Below, in pieces: positions 34,542 through 43,096 of a DNA stretch of 64,000 bases. The stretch is from NCBI RefSeq assembly GCF_009617895.1, contig NZ_BLAW01000001.1:2719001-2783000 (forward strand), given 5' to 3'. The stretch is from Prolixibacter sp. SD074. Lineage in GTDB: Bacteria > Bacteroidota > Bacteroidia > Bacteroidales > Prolixibacteraceae. Under the pieces are notes generated by a model, which was not told the origin of the DNA, searched no databases, and saw only the letters and a list, made by a program, of their open reading frames with translations. A program made the position numbers and the translations under genes. The number at the start of each line of letters is the position of its first letter. Position 1 is the stretch's first letter.

Positions 34542-36098
34542 ATGAAACCTTGTCGACACGCGCTTATTCTGTTTCTATCGATTCTTCTTTCTGTTCCGGC
34601 TTTCGCCGAAAACCGGAAACCGGAAAGTCCCGTTCCGCCCAAAAGAGAATTCCGGGGCGTTTGGGTAGCCACCGTGGCCAACATCGACTGGCCGTCCAAC
34701 CCGGGCCTTTCTGATGAAAAGCAGAAAGAAGAGATCATCAATTTGCTGAACATGAATAAAAAAAACGGGATGAATGCCGTGATTGTGCAGATCAGACCGT
34801 CGGCCGATGCCTTTTATCCTTCGGAACTGGAACCGTGGTCAAAATACCTGATGGGCAAACAGGGCGAAGCGCCGAAGCCATTTTATGACCCGCTGGCTTT
34901 TTTCATCAAAGAGGCACACAAACGCGGGATGGAATTTCATGCATGGCTCAATCCCTACCGGGTAAAAAATGATACGCTCGATACGCTGGCCGCCTCAAAC
35001 ATCGTCAACCAACATCCGGACTGGGCCTGGAATTACGGCAAGAAAATGTACTTTGATCCGGGAAATCCGCATGTTCGGGATTTTGTAACGTCAGTCGTTC
35101 GCGACATTGTAAAACGCTACGATGTCGACGCCATCCATTTCGATGACTATTTCTACCCATACCGTATTGCAAATCAAGAACTCCCCGACTCAACCACATT
35201 CAAAAAATACCATCGTGGATTTGCCCCGCACCAGATTGACGATTGGCGGCGCGACAACGTGGACCTGATTATTCAGCAATTGAGCAAAGCCATCAAAGAG
35301 GTGAAGCCGTGGGTGAAATTCGGCATCAGCCCGTTTGGCGTTTGGCGAAACAAAAAAGACGATCCGGACGGTTCGAATACCAGCGCCGGAACAACCAATT
35401 ACGACGGTTTATATGCCGACATCATTCTTTGGCAGCGCGAAGGTTGGATTGACTACACGCTACCTCAGCTCTATTGGCGCATCGGTCATCCGACAGTCGA
35501 TTTTAACGAGCTGGCGCATTGGTGGGCACGCCACGCATATGGACGAAGCATGTACATTGGTCAGGCGGTATACCGGCTCGATAAACACTCAAAAATTCCT
35601 AACTGGCGTACTCCCGCTGAATTGACCAACCAGATAAACCTGATTCGTTCGATTCCCGGCCTGGAAGGAAGTGCCTGGTTCAGTTCCAAACACTTCGCCC
35701 GCCACCTGGAAGGTTTCCGGAAAGAGTTAAGAAAAGAGTACTACCGGACACCGGCCATCGTTCCTGCCATGCCCTGGATTGACGATCAGGCACCGGAAGC
35801 ACCATCCAACCTGAAAGAAGAAAAGGTGAAACACGGCCGGGAAATTACCTGGGAAGCGCCGCAAACCGATGATGAAATGAACAAGGCACGCTTTTTTGCG
35901 GTGTACCGTTGCGGGAAAAACGACAGCATCAATGCCAGCAACCCGGAATATTTACTGGATGTAACCGGCGAAGACGGATACTTTGTGAAACGTCGTTTCC
36001 TGCACATTTTCCGCAAGAAATATTACTACAAAGTAACTACACTAGACCGCCTCAACAACGAAAGCGTTCCAAGTGACCGAATGATGTTTAAGCAATAA
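34542..36098 (+). CDS. Family 10-like glycosyl hydrolase (GHL10), copy 2
   Basis: A complete 518-residue exported protein with a signal peptide (cleavage after about residue 22, PAFA). GHL10 marks are KREFRGVWVATVANIDWP, AVIVQIRPSADAFYP, MEFHAWLNPYR, VDAIHFDDYFYPY and FGISPFGVWRN; a C-terminal FnIII-like beta domain follows from about residue 410. These enzymes have a TIM barrel and probably cut glycan chains of the envelope; related YngK/DigH proteins act on denuded peptidoglycan in other bacteria, which fits this locus. It is paralogous to the truncated gene at 1-791. Confidence 0.92.
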   Translation: MKPCRHALILFLSILLSVPAFAENRKPESPVPPKREFRGVWVATVANIDWPSNPGLSDEKQKEEIINLLNMNKKNGMNAVIVQIRPSADAFYPSELEPWSKYLMGKQGEAPKPFYDPLAFFIKEAHKRGMEFHAWLNPYRVKNDTLDTLAASNIVNQHPDWAWNYGKKMYFDPGNPHVRDFVTSVVRDIVKRYDVDAIHFDDYFYPYRIANQELPDSTTFKKYHRGFAPHQIDDWRRDNVDLIIQQLSKAIKEVKPWVKFGISPFGVWRNKKDDPDGSNTSAGTTNYDGLYADIILWQREGWIDYTLPQLYWRIGHPTVDFNELAHWWARHAYGRSMYIGQAVYRLDKHSKIPNWRTPAELTNQINLIRSIPGLEGSAWFSSKHFARHLEGFRKELRKEYYRTPAIVPAMPWIDDQAPEAPSNLKEEKVKHGREITWEAPQTDDEMNKARFFAVYRCGKNDSINASNPEYLLDVTGEDGYFVKRRFLHIFRKKYYYKVTTLDRLNNESVPSDRMMFKQ

Positions 36099-36127
36099 TT
36101 CAGAAATTTTAAAATCATAACATAAAA

Positions 36128-37582
36128 ATGAAAACCGATATTTTTCTCGCGTATAGCGGAGAAGAGGTAACCAAAAAATCAGTGGCCGAGCTAAAAGCAG
36201 CCACGAATGTAAACCAGATTTACGTCCTCGCCCCCGAAGGCGCTGTCATTCCTGAAGAAACGCAAGCCATTACCGTGAAAAGCATTCAGGGTACTGAAAC
36301 CCTGAATGCCATTGCCGGCAAAGCGGAAGCGGAATTTACCCTGCTTTCGCTGAAAGATACCGAACTCGAGATGGGCCAGTTTGGGCTGGAACGTTTGGTG
36401 CAGGCAGCCACGTTCACCGATGCCGCTTTGGTATATGCCGATTACTACGAAATAAAAAACGAAACGCGCTCTGTGCATCCAACCATTGATTACCAGCCGG
36501 GCGCGTTGCGCGATGATTTCAACTTCGGGCCGGTACAGCTCATCCGCACCGCTGATTTGAAAGAATGGGCCAAATGGGAAACCACAAGTTACGATGCAGC
36601 CGGTTTCTACTCGCTGCGTTTGTTCGTTTCCCGGAAGGGAGAATTCATCCGTGTGCCGGAACCGCTTTTCACCATGGTGGAACCGGATACCCGGAAATCG
36701 GGTGAAAAGCAGTTCGACTACGTGAGCGGCGCTGCCCGTGCCACCCAGATTGAAATGGAAAAGGCCTGTACAGCGCACCTGAAAGAGATTGGCGCCTACC
36801 TGAAACCTGAATTCAAAACAGTTGATTTTGAAGAAGGATTCCCGGTAGAAGCATCGGTTATTATCCCGGTATTCAACCGGGTAAAAACCATTCGTGACGC
36901 GGTGGGTTCGGTGCTAAAGCAAAAAACGAACTTCCCGTTCAACCTGATAGTAGTAGACAACTACTCCACCGACGGAACAACGGAGATACTGAAAGAGTTT
37001 GCCGGCAGTGACAAACTCATTCACGTTATTCCCGATAAAAAAGGATTGGGAATTGGTGGCTGCTGGAACGTCGGAATTTTCCATCCGCAGTGTGGCCAAT
37101 TCGCTGTTCAGCTTGACAGCGACGACATGTACAGCGACGAAAACACGCTGCAAACCATCGTCGATAAATTCCACGCCGATAAATGTGCTATGGTGATTGG
37201 CTCTTATCAAATGACCAACTTCGATCTGGAGGAAATTCCCCCGGGCATCATCGATCACAAGGAATGGACCGATGACAATGGCCCCAACAACGCCCTTCGC
37301 ATCAACGGGCTGGGCGCACCGCGCGCTTTCTACACGCCGGTGTTGCGCGGCCTGCGGGTACCGAACTCCAGTTACGGCGAAGACTATGCGCTAGGTATTG
37401 CCATTTCGCGCGACTACAAAATTGGCCGCATCCTTACGCCGGTATACCTGTGCCGTCGTTGGGACGACAACTCCGATGCCTCGCTCGACGTAAACAAAAT
37501 GAACATTCACAACAGTTATAAAGACCGTCTGCGAACGCTGGAACTGAAAGCACGAATCCTCAAAAACCAACGCGAAAAATGA
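36128..37582 (+). CDS. Glycosyltransferase family 2 protein with extra N-terminal domain
   Basis: A 484-residue protein without signal peptide or membrane segments. Residues 1-230 form a degenerate GT-A-like half; residues about 238-450 are a canonical GT2 domain with EASVIIPVFNRVKTI, the VVDNYSTDGT stretch and the metal-binding QLDSDDMYSD. Substrate and acceptor are unknown. Its stop overlaps the start of the DUF4922 gene by 4 bp (ATGA), so the two are translationally coupled. A cytosolic glycosyltransferase next to a nucleotidyltransferase-like protein suggests formation of an activated sugar and its transfer, within a cluster otherwise devoted to murein turnover. Confidence 0.85.
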   Translation: MKTDIFLAYSGEEVTKKSVAELKAATNVNQIYVLAPEGAVIPEETQAITVKSIQGTETLNAIAGKAEAEFTLLSLKDTELEMGQFGLERLVQAATFTDAALVYADYYEIKNETRSVHPTIDYQPGALRDDFNFGPVQLIRTADLKEWAKWETTSYDAAGFYSLRLFVSRKGEFIRVPEPLFTMVEPDTRKSGEKQFDYVSGAARATQIEMEKACTAHLKEIGAYLKPEFKTVDFEEGFPVEASVIIPVFNRVKTIRDAVGSVLKQKTNFPFNLIVVDNYSTDGTTEILKEFAGSDKLIHVIPDKKGLGIGGCWNVGIFHPQCGQFAVQLDSDDMYSDENTLQTIVDKFHADKCAMVIGSYQMTNFDLEEIPPGIIDHKEWTDDNGPNNALRINGLGAPRAFYTPVLRGLRVPNSSYGEDYALGIAISRDYKIGRILTPVYLCRRWDDNSDASLDVNKMNIHNSYKDRLRTLELKARILKNQREK

Positions 37583-38598
37583 GCAATTCCGTTAACCTGG
37601 ACGACATAATCATTTCAAAGCGCGCACTCCACCTGTCAGAAAACAGTTCGCTGGATGAGATGGCCGATGCCCTGCAAGTACAACAGCGGGGTGTTTGGCC
37701 GCTTTACGATGACAATGCCAAAGGACTGGAACAGGTGCAAGTGAAGACATTTCACTACGCCCAATGCAACGTGAAAGTGCAATTCAATCCGGCACGCATC
37801 AAATCATCGGCGGCCAAAGTCGACAACAAAAGCATCAAGGAGCGAAAATGTTTTCTCTGCACCGACGCATTGCCGCCAAAGCAAAAAGGAATCCCGTTCA
37901 ACGACGAATACCTGGTCCTGGTCAATCCGTATCCCATTTTTCCGCGCCATCTCACCATTCCCCGGTTGGAACATGCCCCGCAGTTTATTGAGCCCTATTT
38001 TAGAGACATGCTGGAATTGAGCCGCGCGCTCAAAAGCTATACGGTTTTCTACAACGGTCCGAAATGCGGCGCTTCGGCACCCGATCACATGCATTTTCAG
38101 GCCGGGAACAAAGGCTTTCTTCCGGTTGAAACCGAATACAGTAAGCTAAAGGCTACCACCGACCGGAAGTTGTTCAGCAACGAACACCTGGAAATTTTCG
38201 CGGTAAGCAATTATCTACGAAAATTCATCGCTATTGAATCGGATGAGATGACGTTGTTGCAAACAGCTTTCGAGTGGTTATACGAATTACTCGAACAACG
38301 CGGGCAGGAGCCGGAGCCCATGCTTAATATCCTTTCGGGATACGAAAACGGGAAATGGCGCGTACTGGTGTTCCCGCGCGATAAACACCGTCCCGACCAG
38401 TATTTTGCCGAAGGGGATGAGAATATCCTGCTAAGTCCGGCCTCTGTCGATTTTGGCGGTGTTTGTATCACGCCGCAGGAGAAGGATTTTAAAATGATTA
38501 AAGCAGCTGACCTGATTGATATTTTCGCTCAGGTCTCAGTCACTGATAGCTATTTTGATGAGCTCTGTGCCGCTTACGCGAAACGCGTGGTGGAGTGA
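37579..38598 (+). CDS. DUF4922 HIT-like (phosphorylase/nucleotidyltransferase-type) protein
   Basis: A 339-residue cytosolic protein of the DUF4922 family. It has a HIT-superfamily H-x-H-x-Q-like motif in SAPDHMHFQAGNKGFLP, and its overall pattern (ERKCFLCTDALPPKQKG, then LVNPYPIFPRHLTIP) resembles GDP-L-galactose phosphorylase and Ap4A phosphorylase families. Such enzymes release a sugar phosphate from a nucleotide sugar or the reverse. Coupling to the GT2 gene by a 4-bp overlap argues for a shared pathway. The substrate is not known to me. Confidence 0.85.
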   Translation: MSNSVNLDDIIISKRALHLSENSSLDEMADALQVQQRGVWPLYDDNAKGLEQVQVKTFHYAQCNVKVQFNPARIKSSAAKVDNKSIKERKCFLCTDALPPKQKGIPFNDEYLVLVNPYPIFPRHLTIPRLEHAPQFIEPYFRDMLELSRALKSYTVFYNGPKCGASAPDHMHFQAGNKGFLPVETEYSKLKATTDRKLFSNEHLEIFAVSNYLRKFIAIESDEMTLLQTAFEWLYELLEQRGQEPEPMLNILSGYENGKWRVLVFPRDKHRPDQYFAEGDENILLSPASVDFGGVCITPQEKDFKMIKAADLIDIFAQVSVTDSYFDELCAAYAKRVVE

Positions 38599-39250
38599 GG
38601 AAAGGAGAACCGAAGAAGATGTGAGAGGGAGTGAATAAAGCTTGACGGACCTGTTAGCGAACGAAGTTCCTGACAGCGTCGAAATGGGTAGATTGAACGG
38701 GAGAAAACGAGAGGGTGAGAAAATGAGAACCCCACACCCTGCCTCTCCCCACCCGGGGAGAGGAGTTAGGCCGGAGCAGCCAGTATGGGCAGAAGCTTTA
38801 AAGAGCGAAAGTTACAAGCTGTGACGGCCTGAAGTCCCCCGGGTGGGGGATTAGGGGGCAATAATAATTGATAAATGAGAAGCATTTGTGAAATATAGTA
38901 CAGCTTAAATTGAATGATTATCTAATAGCCCCACACCCTGCCTCTCCCCAACCGGGGAGAGGAGTTAGGCCGGAAGTCCCCCAAATGGGGTTTCGAGAAT
39001 TCGGAACAGGGGCAAATAGAAAGTGGAAGGCCGTAGTTGGAACACCACAGCGATCGGTTGGAAGAACTCCGGGAGGCGTTGGAAGAAGGAAACGAACAGC
39101 TGGAAGAACTCCACGGGCAGCGGAACGGACTTAGACCTGTCAGCGTACAAAGCTCCTGACAGTGTCGGAAACGGGCGAGTGAATGAGTGAATGAGTGAAT
39201 AAAGGAGAGGATGGAGAACGTAATTAGTTAAAAAACGAAAGACAGACATC
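38599..39250. repeat. Intergenic repeats between the DUF4922 and SpoIID genes
   Basis: No gene is seen in 650 bp. Two 46-bp direct repeats (38730-38775 and 38929-38974, one mismatch) contain a CTCTCCCC..GGGGAGAG palindrome followed by GAGTTAGGCCGGA. A second degenerate pair (about 38646-38682 and 39134-39171) contains CCTGTTAGCG/CCTGTCAGCG and CTCCTGACAG-like arms. The frames that cross these repeats are not genes. Confidence 0.75.
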
Positions 39251-40603
39251 ATGCAATACAACAACGGCAACGAGCCCGACATCCGTGTCGGCATTATGGC
39301 AGAAAAAACCATCGAATTCGAGCTGGATGGTAAATACCAATGCGGTAGCCAGCAAGTGACCGGCAAAGGCTCAGCCTTCTTTTCCGGGAACGTCATTCAC
39401 GTGAAATTTGAATCGGGTATTTCTTTCGAGGGCGAAAAGCTGGTGTTTCAGCCGACCGACCGGGAAGCCTGCAGTTTACAGCTCCGCGGCGTCACCATCG
39501 GCATTAATTTCCACTGGGAACGCAAGGAGGACCAGAAATTCCGCGGAGGTTTGGAACTCATCCGCGAAGGCGAAAACCTCCGGGCCATCAACCTGGTGCC
39601 GGTAGAGCAATACCTGGTCAGCGTCATCTCTTCGGAAATGAGCGCCACCAGCAGCATGGAGTTGCTGAAGGCCCACGCGGTGATTTCGCGCAGCTGGTTG
39701 CTGGCACAGGTCGATAAGCATGAATCGCTGCAAAGCGAAACCGAAAAATACGTCACCACCCGGCAAACCGACGATGAACTGATTAAGTGGTACGATCGCG
39801 AAGACCACACCGATTTCGATGTGTGTGCCGACGATCATTGTCAGCGCTACCAGGGAATCACCCGGGTGGTATCGGAAAATGCTGCTACTGCCATTCACGA
39901 AACCTTCGGCGAAGCACTTACCTCGAACGAACACATTGCTGATGCCCGTTTCTCAAAGTCGTGTGGCGGCATCTCCGAATCATTCGAAAATTGCTGGGAA
40001 CCGGTGCATCATCCCTATTTGGTAAAGATTATCGACAACCCGGAAACGCCCGAAGGATTTGATCTTGACCTCACGGTAGAAGAAAATGCCGACCGCTGGA
40101 TTCGTTCCAATCCGCCGGCCTTCTGCAACACCACCGATGCCAAGGTGCTGAGCCAGGTTTTGAACAACTACGACCAGGAAACCACCGATTTTTATCGCTG
40201 GAAAGTGGAATACAGCCAGGAAGAAATCAGCGAACTGATCAAAAAGCGCACGGGCATCGATTTCGGCGGTATCAAGGCGCTGGTGCCTGTGGAACGTGGC
40301 GACTCAGCCCGTCTGATCAAGCTGCGCATCGAGGGAACGAAAAAGACACTCACTATTGGCAAAGAACTGGAAATACGTAAAGCCCTTTCCACATCGCATC
40401 TATACAGTTCCGCTTTTGTGGTCGACACCGAAGGAGAGAAAAATGGCCTTCCGGCAAAGTTCATTCTGACCGGCTCCGGCTGGGGACATGGCGTAGGGCT
40501 TTGCCAAATCGGTGCAGCCGTAATGGGCGAAAAGGGCTATTCTTACCGGGAAATTCTGGCGCACTATTTTAAAGACGCGTTGCTCGAAAAAGTATATTCG
40601 TAA
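39251..40603 (+). CDS. SpoIID/LytB domain protein without signal peptide
   Basis: A 450-residue protein with a SpoIID domain (about residues 100-440). In spore formers SpoIID is a lytic transglycosylase that cuts denuded glycan strands. Visible marks are VPVEQYLVSVISSEMSATSS, LLKAHAVISRSWLL with its conserved residues, and the C-terminal SGWGHGVGLCQIGA. The N terminus (MQYNNGNEPDIRVGIM) shows no signal peptide, so it appears cytosolic, unlike classical SpoIID. It is 18 bp upstream of the GH9-CE4 gene. Its role may be processing of imported glycan fragments, which is inference. Confidence 0.88.
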   Translation: MQYNNGNEPDIRVGIMAEKTIEFELDGKYQCGSQQVTGKGSAFFSGNVIHVKFESGISFEGEKLVFQPTDREACSLQLRGVTIGINFHWERKEDQKFRGGLELIREGENLRAINLVPVEQYLVSVISSEMSATSSMELLKAHAVISRSWLLAQVDKHESLQSETEKYVTTRQTDDELIKWYDREDHTDFDVCADDHCQRYQGITRVVSENAATAIHETFGEALTSNEHIADARFSKSCGGISESFENCWEPVHHPYLVKIIDNPETPEGFDLDLTVEENADRWIRSNPPAFCNTTDAKVLSQVLNNYDQETTDFYRWKVEYSQEEISELIKKRTGIDFGGIKALVPVERGDSARLIKLRIEGTKKTLTIGKELEIRKALSTSHLYSSAFVVDTEGEKNGLPAKFILTGSGWGHGVGLCQIGAAVMGEKGYSYREILAHYFKDALLEKVYS

Positions 40604-40621
40604 ACCAAATCATAATCGATT

Positions 40622-43093
40622 ATGAACCGACATCTGCTAATTCTGAGTTCCCTGCTACTGGCTTTCGCCGGAACGACGCAGGCGCGCGGAGTTATCCGCG
40701 TTAACCAGTTGGGGTATCTCCCCGATGACATTAAGGTGGCTGTTTTTCTTTCACCGGAAGGAGAGCTGCCCTATCAATTCGAGTTGGTTAATTCCCTTAC
40801 GGGGAAAGTGGTTTACGTGGGACAACCGGAACTGGCAGACGGCAAACCCTGGGGGATGCCCAGCGCCGCGCGGCTCGACTTTAGCAGTTTTACAACACCC
40901 GGCGGATATTTTCTCCGCATCGAAAACCAGGGTTCGCCCCAGTTTAGCATTTCGGAGCATGTGTACGACGGCACGGCCGACTACATCCTGAAATACATGC
41001 GGCAACAACGGTGCGGCTTCAATCCGTTCCTCGACGATTCGTGCCACACACACGACGGCATCATTGTCGATCGTCCCACCCGCGCCGGTGAGTTCATCAA
41101 CGTAACGGGCGGGTGGCACGATGCCAGCGACTACCTGCAATACGTCACCACTTCGGCGAATGCCGTGGATCAAATGCTGTTCGCCTACCGGGAAAATCCG
41201 GAAGCGTACGGCGACCATTACAAAGCGAACGGGCTTCCCGGTTCCAATGGCGTTCCCGATATTCTGGACGAAGCGCGATGGGGCATCGACTGGTTGCTGA
41301 AAATGAATCCGGCAGACAACGTGATGTTCAACCAGATTGCCGACGACCGCGATCACGTTGGGTTCCGGCTTCCCGACAAGGACACGGCGAACTATGGCTT
41401 AGGCAAATGCCGGCCGGTTTATTTCGTTACCGGAAAACCGCAGGGGCTGGGTAAATTCAAGAACCGGACCACGGGCGTTGCTTCCACAGCCGGGAAGTTT
41501 GCCTCGGCTTTTGCACTGGCCGCCGACATCTACAAAAAGTCCGATCCGGCTTTCGCGGACACGCTGATTCGCAAAGCCAAAGCTGCGTTTCGGTTTGGCC
41601 TGTCGGAACCCGGCGCCTGCCAGACAGCCTGCTATGTATCGCCCTATTTTTATGAAGAAGACAACTATGTGGACGACCTGGAGCTGGCCGCTGCTGTACT
41701 GAACGAAGCAACAGGAAAACAAAAATACTTGCAGCAAGCTGCTTACTGGGGACAACTGGAGCCGGTTACACCCTGGATGGAACTGAACCGCGCACGGCAT
41801 TACCAGTTCTACCCTTTTATGAACTTAGGCCATGTCTATCTCGCCGCTCACGGTGATTCCGCGCAAGCGAAAAACTTTGCTGCAGACTTAAAAAAAGGAC
41901 TGGCCGATATTTACAGCCGGGCAAAGAAAGATCCGTTCCGCATTGGGATACCGTTTATCTGGTGTTCCAACAACCTGGTAACCGCGGCAGCCACACAGGC
42001 CCGGTTGTATCGCCAAATTACCGGCGACCAGACCTACCGGGAAATGGAAGCGGCATTGCGCGACTGGCTCTTCGGATGCAATCCGTGGGGCACATCGATG
42101 GTTGTTGGCTTACCCGCCGGTGGCGATTACCCGGTTAATCCGCACTCATCGTACAAAGTCATTTTGGGGAAACTCACTTATGGAGGATTGGTGGACGGGC
42201 CCGTTTATACGTCGATTTACAACAACCTGCGCGGCATCCGTCTGCTCCATGACGATGGCTACGCCGCCTTCCAGAACGGACGCGCCGTGTATCATGACGA
42301 TGAAGGCGATTACTCGACCAACGAGCCAACGATGGACGGAACGGCCAGCCTGAGTTACCTGCTCTCTTCGTTACAAAAAGAAGGTATGCAGTACAAAACC
42401 TATGAAAACGTGAAGAAAGTCCAGGGTGGCATCGTCCGGATGGATCCGCTGGAATCGAAAGTATACCTGGTCTTCGCGGCCCACGATACCAACGATGGCG
42501 GCAAGACCATCGAGAAGATATTGCGCCGGAACCATGTGAGAGCTTCATTCTTTTTCACCGGCGACTTTTACCGGAATCCGGAGAACCAGAAACTCATCCG
42601 GCGCCTGCGCGAAGAAGGGAATTACCTGGGACCGCACTCCGACAAGCATCTGTTGTATGCCGACTGGACCGACCGTGATTCGTTGCTGGTCACCCACGAC
42701 GAGTTTACCAACGATATGCGGAACAACATCAAAGCAATGGAAGCCATCGGCATTCCGGCCAAAGAGGTCACCGTTTTCATGCCGCCCTACGAGTGGTATA
42801 ACCGTGCCATTGCCGACTGGGGCCGCGATTTGGGCCTGACCCTCATTGATTTCACGACAGGCATCCGCACCAACGCCGATTACACCACGCCGGACATGAA
42901 GAATTACCGCAGTTCGGATCAGTTATACAACGATCTGTTGCAGTTTGAACAGACCAATCCAGGCGGATTAAACGGCTGCATCATCCTGATTCATCTCGGA
43001 ACTTCGTCCGGTAGAAAAGACAAATTTTACGATCAACTCGGCAAAGTCATCCATTTTCTGAAGGAAAACAATTATCAAACCAATAGATTCTAA
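40622..43093 (+). CDS. GH9 glycoside hydrolase fused to a CE4 polysaccharide deacetylase
   Basis: An 823-residue exported protein with a signal peptide ending TQARG. It has an N-terminal Ig-like domain of GH9 enzymes (RVNQLGYLPDD, about residues 25-110), a GH9 catalytic domain (about 115-590) with GGWHDASDY supplying the catalytic aspartates and DYSTNEPTMDG the acid glutamate, and a C-terminal CE4-like domain (about 620-820) with HDTNDGGKTIEKIL, SFFFTGDF and the metal-site GPHSDKHLLY. GH9 enzymes are usually beta-1,4-glucanases; here the partner deacetylase and neighbours point to an N-acetylated beta-1,4 substrate such as murein glycan or chitooligosaccharide. The AmpG-like gene follows after 3 bp. 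Confidence 0.9.
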   Translation: MNRHLLILSSLLLAFAGTTQARGVIRVNQLGYLPDDIKVAVFLSPEGELPYQFELVNSLTGKVVYVGQPELADGKPWGMPSAARLDFSSFTTPGGYFLRIENQGSPQFSISEHVYDGTADYILKYMRQQRCGFNPFLDDSCHTHDGIIVDRPTRAGEFINVTGGWHDASDYLQYVTTSANAVDQMLFAYRENPEAYGDHYKANGLPGSNGVPDILDEARWGIDWLLKMNPADNVMFNQIADDRDHVGFRLPDKDTANYGLGKCRPVYFVTGKPQGLGKFKNRTTGVASTAGKFASAFALAADIYKKSDPAFADTLIRKAKAAFRFGLSEPGACQTACYVSPYFYEEDNYVDDLELAAAVLNEATGKQKYLQQAAYWGQLEPVTPWMELNRARHYQFYPFMNLGHVYLAAHGDSAQAKNFAADLKKGLADIYSRAKKDPFRIGIPFIWCSNNLVTAAATQARLYRQITGDQTYREMEAALRDWLFGCNPWGTSMVVGLPAGGDYPVNPHSSYKVILGKLTYGGLVDGPVYTSIYNNLRGIRLLHDDGYAAFQNGRAVYHDDEGDYSTNEPTMDGTASLSYLLSSLQKEGMQYKTYENVKKVQGGIVRMDPLESKVYLVFAAHDTNDGGKTIEKILRRNHVRASFFFTGDFYRNPENQKLIRRLREEGNYLGPHSDKHLLYADWTDRDSLLVTHDEFTNDMRNNIKAMEAIGIPAKEVTVFMPPYEWYNRAIADWGRDLGLTLIDFTTGIRTNADYTTPDMKNYRSSDQLYNDLLQFEQTNPGGLNGCIILIHLGTSSGRKDKFYDQLGKVIHFLKENNYQTNRF

Positions 43094-43096
43094 CGC

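Noticed and set aside
38642..39134. Short frames rich in Pro, Arg and Gly
   Set aside because: They are translations of intergenic palindromic repeats.
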